This document shows positions 1-5,094 of a stretch of DNA of 8,756 nt, piece by piece. The translations under genes were made by a program, and so were the position numbers. The notes below the pieces were generated by a model. That model had not been told where the DNA came from. It searched no databases and saw only the letters and a list, made by a program, of their open reading frames with translations. The first letter of the stretch is position 1. Each line of letters starts with the position of its first letter. The DNA is from DASTQL01 sp035462375 (GTDB lineage: Bacteria; Actinomycetota; Actinomycetes; Jiangellales; Jiangellaceae), in the NCBI GenBank assembly GCA_035462375.1, contig DATHUJ010000190.1, forward strand, positions 1-8,756, read 5' to 3'.

Positions 1-711
1 AACCGCATGCTGGCGGTGCGCCTGCTCGAGCGGCTCGGCTACCGACCCGAAGTCGCCACCGACGGCGCCGAGGCCATCGAGGCCGTCACGACCGCCGCGT
101 ACGACCTGGTTCTCATGGACGTGCAGATGCCCGTCGTCGACGGGCTCGAGGCCACCCGCCGGATCCGCGCCGGCGGCGGCGCTCAACCGCGCATCGTCGC
201 GCTGACCGCCAACAGCACGGTCGACGACCTGGCCGCGTGCACCGATGCCGGGATGGACGGCTTCCTGGCCAAGCCGATCCGCGCCGAGCAGCTCGTGCGG
301 ACCCTCGAAGAGGGGTACGCAGCGGTGGCCGGGGCGGGCACCGGCAGCGACAGCGGGACCCCGGCGGTCATCGACCCGTCGGCGCTGGACCGACTCCAGG
401 AGCTCGCGGGCGACGCCGACTTCGTCCACGAGCTGAGCGAGCAGTTCCGCCGCGACGCCTCGGACCGCGTCGCGCGGCTGCAGGCTCTCGACCCCACCGC
501 CTTCGACGAGGTCCGCCTGCACGCCCACACCCTCAAGTCCAGCGCCGCCCAGCTCGGTGCGACCGCGCTGTCGGAGCAGGCCCGGGCGCTGGAGCAGGCG
601 GCCGCCGACGGTGCAGCCGACCGGGTGGAGGCCACGGTGCCGCAGGTGGCCCGGGAGGCCGTGGTCGCGATCGCGGCCCTGGAGGCCCTGGAGGCGTCCG
701 ATGGCCGCTGA
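1..711 (+). CDS. Hybrid sensor kinase, C-terminal part: receiver plus HPt domain (5' end outside window)
   Basis: The open frame runs in from the left edge, so the first ATG (7-9) is internal and 236 residues are visible. Visible residues 1-100 are a receiver domain. It starts at the NR that normally follows the acidic pocket, with phospho-acceptor Asp40 (codon 118-120, in LVLMDVQMP), Thr69 (VALTAN) and Lys91 (FLAKP). Residues about 122-232 form an all-helical HPt domain with the phosphotransfer motif HAHTLKSSAAQLG; His176 (codon 526-528) is the expected phospho-His. Receiver plus HPt is the standard C-terminal end of tripartite hybrid kinases, which pass phosphate His to Asp to His to a separate receiver. 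The missing upstream part therefore probably carries sensory and kinase domains (inference). It could instead be a stand-alone receiver-HPt protein, but only if a start lies just outside the window. The stop codon overlaps the next gene's start by 11 bases, so the two are likely co-translated and the HPt may feed the receivers encoded just downstream. Confidence 0.93.
   Translation, partial: NRMLAVRLLERLGYRPEVATDGAEAIEAVTTAAYDLVLMDVQMPVVDGLEATRRIRAGGGAQPRIVALTANSTVDDLAACTDAGMDGFLAKPIRAEQLVRTLEEGYAAVAGAGTGSDSGTPAVIDPSALDRLQELAGDADFVHELSEQFRRDASDRVARLQALDPTAFDEVRLHAHTLKSSAAQLGATALSEQARALEQAAADGAADRVEATVPQVAREAVVAIAALEALEASDGR
690..694 (+). promoter_or_regulatory. Shine-Dalgarno site for the receiver-kinase gene
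   Basis: GGAGG followed by a 6-base spacer to ATG 701. It lies inside the end of the upstream gene. It decides the start of the next gene: the frame stays open further upstream (to an ATG at 557), but that extension is arginine-rich and out of frame with the real HPt-coding sequence. Confidence 0.7.
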
Positions 712-2137
712 GCCGGAGACCGCCGCCGTCGCCCTGGTCGTCGACGACGACGCCCTGAACCGTTCCCTCCTCGAGCGCGGGGTGCGGCGGGAGGGGTACC
801 GGGTGCTGACCGCGGCCGGTGGGGGCGAGGCCCTTCGGGTGCTCGCGGACGAGCCGGTCGACATCGTGCTGCTCGACCTGCTCATGCCCGACGTCGACGG
901 CTTCGCGGTGCTGAGCGCCATGGGTGCTTCCTCCACCCTGTCCGACGTCCCCGTCCTGGTGATCTCCGGCATCGACGACACCGGCAGCGTCGCGCAGGCG
1001 ATCGAGATGGGTGCCGTCGACGTCCTGCCCAAGCCGGTGGAGCCGCTCCTGCTCCGGGTCCGGCTGCACACCGCGTTGCAGCACCGGCGGCTGCGGCGCC
1101 TGGAACAGCAGTACCTGAGCCAGGAGCTGGCACTGCGCGAGCAGGAGCGGCTCGCGACCCTGGGCCGGCTCAGCGCGGGCCTCGCGCACGAGATCAACAA
1201 CCCCGCTGCGGCGGCGCTGCGCACCGCCCGACGGCTGGACGAGCGGCTCGCGGACGCTGACCGGCTGCTGCAGGCGATGTGCAGGAGGGAGGACCACGCC
1301 CGGCTGGTGGGGCTCGTGGCGAACCTGGTCGCTCGACCGGACGAGGCGCCGACCGGGCCGGCGGCGCCCGCGACGGCGGTGGACCGCATCGCGCTCGAGG
1401 ACGACCTGGAGGACGTCCTCGCCGCCGTCGGAGTGGCCGACGGGCGTGAGCTGGCTGCCCAGCTGGCCGCAGCCGAGATCGGGCCGTCGCAGGTCTCCGC
1501 GCTGGCGGGCGAGCTCGGGCCCGACGGGGCCGCCATCGCCCTCGCGTGGGCCGCGACCCGGCGCGAGGTGGCCGGCGCCGTGGCCGCGCTCAGCGACAGC
1601 GTGGGCAGGATCTCCGAGATCGTGGGTGCACTCCGCAGCTACTCCTACGTCGACCGGGGGGCCCGCCACGCCGTGGACGTGCGACGCGGTCTCGACGACA
1701 CCCTCGTCATGCTGGCACCCAGGCTGCCGGAGGCGGTGACGGTTGTCCGCGACTACGACGCCGACCTCCCGCCCGTACTCGGCCACGGGGGCCGGCTCAA
1801 CCAGGTGTGGACCAACCTGCTGGACAACGCGCTGCACTCACTCGGCGGCTCCGGTCATCTCACGCTGCGGGCACATCGGGCCGACGGGTCGGTCGTCGTC
1901 GAGGTCGAGGACGACGGCCCTGGCATCCCGGCGGAGGTGGCCGGCCGGGTGTTCGACCCCTTCGTCACGACGAAGCCACCGGGCGAGGGGACCGGCCTCG
2001 GCCTCAACATCACCCACCAGATCGTCACCGAGGTCCACGGTGGGCGCATCGACGTGAGCTCGGTGCCAGGCCGGACGGTCTTCACCGTCCGGCTGCCCCT
2101 CGCCGACGTCCCGGCCGCGGACGGATCAGATGGCTGA
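701..2137 (+). CDS. Receiver-histidine kinase fusion with a long insertion in the DHp region
   Basis: A 478-residue cytoplasmic protein with no TM segment. Residues 10-125 are a receiver: acidic pocket VVDDD (13-17), acceptor Asp59 (LLDLLMPD), Ser89 and Lys111 (LPKP). A charged linker (about 126-150) leads to the H box SAGLAHEINNP with phospho-His163. Between this helix and the second DHp helix (VAALSDSVGRISEIV, about 294-308, then LRSYSY) sits an unusual, mostly helical stretch of about 100 residues. The C-terminal ATPase domain has N box NLLDNA (372-377), G1 box DDGPGIP (404-410), F box FDPFVTTK (418-425) and G2 box GTGLGL (430-435), so it should be catalytically intact. The start at ATG 701 is set by a good SD site. 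The N-terminal receiver suggests that the kinase is gated by phosphate from another protein, such as the HPt protein upstream. Its likely target is the receiver of the flavoprotein downstream, whose start overlaps this gene's stop by 8 bases. Partner assignments are inferred from gene order. Confidence 0.93.
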   Translation: MAAEPETAAVALVVDDDALNRSLLERGVRREGYRVLTAAGGGEALRVLADEPVDIVLLDLLMPDVDGFAVLSAMGASSTLSDVPVLVISGIDDTGSVAQAIEMGAVDVLPKPVEPLLLRVRLHTALQHRRLRRLEQQYLSQELALREQERLATLGRLSAGLAHEINNPAAAALRTARRLDERLADADRLLQAMCRREDHARLVGLVANLVARPDEAPTGPAAPATAVDRIALEDDLEDVLAAVGVADGRELAAQLAAAEIGPSQVSALAGELGPDGAAIALAWAATRREVAGAVAALSDSVGRISEIVGALRSYSYVDRGARHAVDVRRGLDDTLVMLAPRLPEAVTVVRDYDADLPPVLGHGGRLNQVWTNLLDNALHSLGGSGHLTLRAHRADGSVVVEVEDDGPGIPAEVAGRVFDPFVTTKPPGEGTGLGLNITHQIVTEVHGGRIDVSSVPGRTVFTVRLPLADVPAADGSDG

Positions 2138-3782
2138 GACGACGCGACGCCGGCCGCCTACCATCCTGAGCGTCGACGACGACCCGCCGGTCCTCGAGGC
2201 GATCGGTGCGGACCTGCGCAGCCGGTACGGCGCTTCGTACCGGGTCGTCACGGCCTCGTCCGCGGCCGACGCGCTCCGGGTGGTCGAGCGCCTGCGGCTG
2301 CGCGGTGACGCGCTCGCCCTGCTCGTGGCCGACCAGCGGATGCCGGGTGCGAGCGGCACCGACCTGATCGGGGCGGCCAAGCAGTCCTTCCCCGGCCTGC
2401 GATCGGTCCTGCTCACTGCCTATGCCGACACCGACGCCGCCATCACGGCCATCAACGAGGTCGACCTCGACCACTACGTCCTCAAGCCCTGGCACCCGCC
2501 GGAAGAGCGCCTCTACCCTGTGCTGGACGAGCTGCTCGAGGAGTGGCATGCGAGCCGGCCCCCCCTGGAGGGCGGGCTCCGGCTGGTCGGCGATCGCTGG
2601 TCGGCCGCCTCCCACCAGCTGCGTGACTTCCTGGCCCGCAACCTGGTGCCCTTCCGCTGGGTCGAGGTCGGGACGCGCGAGGCCGACCAGCTGGTCACGG
2701 CCGCCCCCGACGGTGCTGCACTGCCCCTGCTCGTACTCGAGGACGGGACCACCCTGCCCGATCCGCCGCTCGCCGAGGTGGCGCGGACGCTTGCGCTGAC
2801 CGGTTCCGCTGACGTCGAGTTCCACGACCTCGTCGTCGTGGGCGCGGGCCCGTCCGGGCTCGCGGCCGCCGTCTACGCCGGATCCGAGGGGCTCAGCGCC
2901 GTCGTGGTCGAGGCCGAGGCCCCCGGAGGACAGGCCGGGCTCAGCTCCCGGATCGAGAACTACCTGGGCTTCCCCGGCGGGGTCTCGGGGGCCGAGCTCA
3001 CCCGGCGGGCCCACGCCCAGGCCCGGCGCTTCGGCAGCGTGCTGCTCGCGCCGCACCGGGCCGTCGGCGTCCGACGCCAGGATCCCTACCGTGCAGTCGT
3101 GTTGGCCGACGGGCGGGAGCTGCACTGCTCGGCCGTCGTGCTGGCGACCGGTGTCCAGTACCGCCGCCTCGAGGCGCCGGGGGTGGAGCGGCTCACCGGC
3201 GCCGGCATCTACTACGGCGCCGCCTCCACCGAGGCCGCAGCGATGAAGGGCGAGCGGGTCGTGGTCGTGGGAGGCGCCAACTCGGCTGGACAGGCGGCGC
3301 TCCACCTCTCCCGCTTCGCCGCCGAGGTGGTGGTCGCGGTCCGCGCCGGAACCCTGGCCGAGAAGATGTCCGCCTACCTCGTCCAGCGGCTGGAGTCGAC
3401 CGGCAACGTACGGATCGTGACGCGGGCCCGGGTCGAGCGCGTGGAGGGCGACCACCGGCTGGAGGTCGTGCACCTGGCCTCGGCGGGCGGCGCCGAGCGG
3501 CTCGAAGCCGCCGGGATGTTCGTCTTCGTCGGCGCGCAGCCGGGCACCGAGTGGCTGGCCGGTGACGTGGCGCGCGACGACCGGGGCTTCGTCCTGACCG
3601 GTCCCGATCTCCGCCCGGACCTGTGGCCGCTGGACCGCGACCCGTACCTGCTCGAGACGAGCATGCCGGCCGTCTTCGCCGTCGGCGACGTCCGCGCGCA
3701 GTCGGTCAAGCGGATCGCCTCCGCCGTCGGCGAGGGCTCGATCGCGGTCCAGTTCGTCCACCAGGTGCTGCGACACGGGTGA
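2130..3782 (+). CDS. Receiver-thioredoxin-fold-FAD oxidoreductase fusion (thioredoxin-reductase-like, no redox cysteines)
   Basis: A 550-residue soluble protein in three parts. Residues 10-130 are a receiver with acidic residues 16-18, acceptor Asp68 (VADQRMP), Thr96 and Lys119 in a KPW motif. Residues about 148-224 look like a glutaredoxin/thioredoxin-fold domain, but the usual CxxC position reads WSAAS (157-161). Residues 231-550 are a class II pyridine nucleotide-disulphide reductase: FAD motif VVGAGPSGLAAA (236-247), GGQAG and ENYLGFPGG (266-284), ATG (339-341), a nucleotide-binding loop GGANSAGQAA (381-390), and the C-terminal FAD signature VFAVGDVRA (515-523). Where thioredoxin reductases have CATC, this protein has IYYGAAST (360-367). 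Cys333 is the only cysteine in the whole protein. Databases commonly call such fusions 'fused response regulator/thioredoxin-disulfide reductase'; true disulphide-reductase chemistry is not supported here. A phosphorylation-controlled flavoenzyme, NAD(P)H oxidase or redox sensor is more plausible (inference). The ATG is kept because it overlaps the upstream stop, although its SD is weak. Confidence 0.9.
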   Translation: MAETTRRRPPTILSVDDDPPVLEAIGADLRSRYGASYRVVTASSAADALRVVERLRLRGDALALLVADQRMPGASGTDLIGAAKQSFPGLRSVLLTAYADTDAAITAINEVDLDHYVLKPWHPPEERLYPVLDELLEEWHASRPPLEGGLRLVGDRWSAASHQLRDFLARNLVPFRWVEVGTREADQLVTAAPDGAALPLLVLEDGTTLPDPPLAEVARTLALTGSADVEFHDLVVVGAGPSGLAAAVYAGSEGLSAVVVEAEAPGGQAGLSSRIENYLGFPGGVSGAELTRRAHAQARRFGSVLLAPHRAVGVRRQDPYRAVVLADGRELHCSAVVLATGVQYRRLEAPGVERLTGAGIYYGAASTEAAAMKGERVVVVGGANSAGQAALHLSRFAAEVVVAVRAGTLAEKMSAYLVQRLESTGNVRIVTRARVERVEGDHRLEVVHLASAGGAERLEAAGMFVFVGAQPGTEWLAGDVARDDRGFVLTGPDLRPDLWPLDRDPYLLETSMPAVFAVGDVRAQSVKRIASAVGEGSIAVQFVHQVLRHG

Positions 3783-3788
3783 CCGGCC

Positions 3789-3818
3789 AGGAGTCGTCTC
3801 CTCGAGCCCGGTTCGGGC
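3789..3818 (+). terminator. Possible transcription end: two small adjacent hairpins after the signalling cluster
   Basis: Seven bases after the flavoprotein stop there are two short perfect inverted repeats in a row: AGGAG-tcgt-CTCCT (3789-3802) and GCCCG-gtt-CGGGC (3806-3818). There is no T tract, but T-less hairpins are commonly proposed as terminators in high-GC actinobacteria. The stems are only 5 bp, so chance is a real alternative. Confidence 0.3.
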
Positions 3819-3838
3819 GGTCGGCTTACGACCCCGTC

Positions 3839-3876
3839 CGTCGGGTAGCCGCCGGGGCGACGACACTCACCCGACG
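3839..3876 (+). promoter_or_regulatory. 8-bp inverted repeat just upstream of the ribosome binding site of the DUF4190-like gene
   Basis: CGTCGGGT (3839-3846) and its exact reverse complement ACCCGACG (3869-3876) are separated by 22 bases; the right arm ends 2 bases before the SD GGAGG (3879-3883). It could be an operator or a leader hairpin next to the SD. The rest of 3783-3887 (105 bases between genes) contains no promoter I would trust. Confidence 0.3.
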
Positions 3877-3887
3877 ACGGAGGAACC

Positions 3888-4355
3888 ATGGCACGGCAGC
3901 CCAGGTCGGACCACCAGGACGGCACGCCCGAGGCCCGGTCGCCTCGCCCCGACGCGTACGAGGAGGGGCACCCCGTCGAGGAGCGCATCGACGGACCGGT
4001 GGTGACGAAGCCGCCCAAGACCAGCGCCGCGGCGACCTTCGCGCTGGTCTTCGGCCTCTCCGGCCTGCTGGCCGTGCTCACCGCGATCCTCGCTCCGCTG
4101 GCCCTGGTACTGGCTCTGATCGGGGTCGTCCTCGCCGTCGTCGGCCTCCGGATGGCTCGGCGTCCGGGGGTGACCGGCCGGGGCGTCGCCGTGGGAGGTC
4201 TGGTCCTCAGCATCCTCACCCTGCTCCTGTCCATGGCCGTCGTCGTCGGTGTGACCACGGTGCTCAACGACGATCGCGCGGTGGACCGGCTGGAACGCGA
4301 GGTGGAGCGGCTGCGTGACCAGCTGCCGCAGGACGTGGACGTGCCGACGCCCTGA
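3888..4355 (+). CDS. Small DUF4190-like membrane protein with C-terminal coiled coil
   Basis: A 155-residue protein of unknown function. Residues 1-46 are hydrophilic and rich in Pro, Glu, Asp and Arg. Hydrophobic segments follow at about 47-66, 69-87 and 100-126. The loop between the last two (GLRMARRPGVTGRGVAVGG, 86-104) resembles the glycine/arginine loop of actinobacterial DUF4190 proteins, in which two helices are joined by a 'rGraLAiaGlvLG'-type segment. The tail after the last helix (RAVDRLEREVERLRDQL, 130-146) has a leucine heptad pattern and probably forms a short coiled coil. The GGAGG at 3879-3883 (spacer 4) supports ATG 3888. It lies 105 bases after the signalling cluster and is probably transcribed separately, although read-through is possible. 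It converges with the next gene, leaving only 24 bases between the stops. The family match is from memory of its pattern; nothing here shows a specific role. Confidence 0.85.
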   Translation: MARQPRSDHQDGTPEARSPRPDAYEEGHPVEERIDGPVVTKPPKTSAAATFALVFGLSGLLAVLTAILAPLALVLALIGVVLAVVGLRMARRPGVTGRGVAVGGLVLSILTLLLSMAVVVGVTTVLNDDRAVDRLEREVERLRDQLPQDVDVPTP

Positions 4356-4379
4356 CGGCGGGGCGGGCGGCCGATGGGC

Positions 4380-4850
4380 TCAGGCGCGCGTGTCCACGGG
4401 GACGGCGGCGACGTTCAACGACCGCGCCACCGACATCAGGGCCCAGCCGATGAGGATGAACGTGATGCCGAGGCCGACGGCCATCGCCGCGATGCCGAAG
4501 GACACCACCGACGTGAAGAGCGATGCGCGCAGGAACGAGGCGTTCATGACCACGTCGCGCGTGGGGTCCTCTCGGTCGAGCTCGGCGTAGGTGGAGCCGC
4601 CGCTGGCCTCGAGCGCGTGCCGCTCGATGACGTCGGCCTGGGCGAACGCGGTCAGCGGGCCGTCGACCGGCTCACCTGCGTAGCGCTCGGCGTCGTCGGC
4701 GACGGTGATGTTCTCGGCTGCGAGCTGGTCCTGCACGACCAGCCACGTCGCCACGCCGGCGACGGCGAGGATCACACCGGCGACGATGACGAGGACGGCG
4801 AGGACGCGGACGGTACGGGCGGGGGCGCGGGTGTGGGTCGTCGTCGACAT
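4380..4850 (-). CDS. Two-TM membrane protein of the family often misnamed 'aromatic ring-opening dioxygenase LigA'
   Basis: A 156-residue protein with a short basic N-terminus (THTRAPARTVR), a TM helix at about 14-38, a roughly 70-residue acidic loop (39-109), a second TM helix at about 110-138 and a short tail. By the positive-inside rule the N-terminus should be cytoplasmic and the loop outside. The loop carries conserved-looking elements: ITVADDAERYAG (48-59), HALEASGG (78-85), TYAELDREDPTR (87-98) and ASFLRASLF (104-112). I recognise this pattern from actinobacterial membrane proteins that databases label 'aromatic ring-opening dioxygenase LigA'. A two-helix membrane protein of this size, with one His in its loop and no metal-site pattern, cannot be relied on to be a dioxygenase, so I treat its function as unknown. 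The start is placed at ATG 4850, not the GTG at 4859, because AGGAG ends on the G of that GTG and lies 8 bases before the ATG. It is divergent from hyuA. Confidence 0.85.
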   Translation of the reverse strand: MSTTTHTRAPARTVRVLAVLVIVAGVILAVAGVATWLVVQDQLAAENITVADDAERYAGEPVDGPLTAFAQADVIERHALEASGGSTYAELDREDPTRDVVMNASFLRASLFTSVVSFGIAAMAVGLGITFILIGWALMSVARSLNVAAVPVDTRA

Positions 4851-4858
4851 GCTCAGCA

Positions 4859-4863
4859 CTCCT
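4859..4863 (-). promoter_or_regulatory. Shine-Dalgarno site deciding the start of the two-TM protein
   Basis: On the minus strand AGGAG (4863 down to 4859) is followed by 8 bases and ATG (4850-4848). The in-frame GTG three codons earlier overlaps the SD itself and so cannot use it; the ATG is the better start. Confidence 0.65.
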
Positions 4864-4892
4864 GGGTAGGCGGGACCACCCGGTCGGTGCCG

Positions 4893-4921
4893 ACGCTACC
4901 CGTGGAAGACGGCACTGGCGA
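4893..4921 (-). promoter_or_regulatory. Candidate promoter for the two-TM protein gene
   Basis: Minus strand: TCGCCA (4921-4916; 4 of 6 match TTGACA), a 17-base spacer, then TAGCGT (4898-4893; TAnnnT form of the -10 box). This would start transcription about 35 bases before ATG 4850. Both hexamers are weak matches and were picked by eye. Confidence 0.3.
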
Positions 4922-4936
4922 GGATCGCGGCGCGTG

Positions 4937-4959
4937 CCGCTGCGCCGCGGAATCAGCGG
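4937..4959. promoter_or_regulatory. Inverted repeat in the divergent spacer upstream of hyuA (possible operator)
   Basis: CCGCTG (4937-4942), 11 bases, CAGCGG (4954-4959). A further CAGCGG occurs at 4987-4992, overlapping the 10-bp palindrome CGCTGCAGCG (4982-4991). The 235-base spacer 4860-5094 lies between divergent genes, a usual place for a regulator site. Short GC-rich repeats arise easily by chance in such DNA, and I found no convincing plus-strand promoter for hyuA. Confidence 0.25.
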
Positions 4960-5094
4960 GTACCTCACTTCACCGACCAGGCGCTGCAGCGGCTGCGCCA
5001 CAACGCCCGAGGGCTGACTCCGCGGCGCCCCGGACGCCACGGCATGATCCAGGTGCGACGGAGGGCGGACCGGATCGGCGGCGGACGGAGTGGC

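Noticed and set aside
557..700. N-terminal extension of the receiver-kinase to ATG 557
   Set aside because: The extra 48 residues are Arg/Pro/Trp-rich, overlap the HPt-coding sequence in another frame, and a good SD sits before ATG 701.
533..1837. 434-codon open frame on the minus strand, antisense to the receiver-kinase
   Set aside because: Same type of shadow frame; the plus strand carries intact receiver and H-box motifs across its span and the start of the N box at its end.
2082..3866. 594-codon open frame on the minus strand, antisense to the flavoprotein
   Set aside because: Composition-driven shadow frame (Arg/Gly/Asp/His-rich, no motifs) opposite a clear receiver-FAD reductase gene.
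3783..3887. Promoter for the DUF4190-like gene
   Set aside because: No pair of hexamers at suitable spacing stands out; only dyads are visible.
5014..5048. CTGACT and CATGAT as a plus-strand promoter for hyuA
   Set aside because: The spacer would be 23 bases, too long for a sigma-70-type promoter.
5044..5094. Upstream in-frame ATG for hyuA
   Set aside because: It adds 17 basic, Gly-rich residues without a good SD; ATG 5095 has ACGGAG close by and already precedes the conserved N-terminus by about 12 residues.
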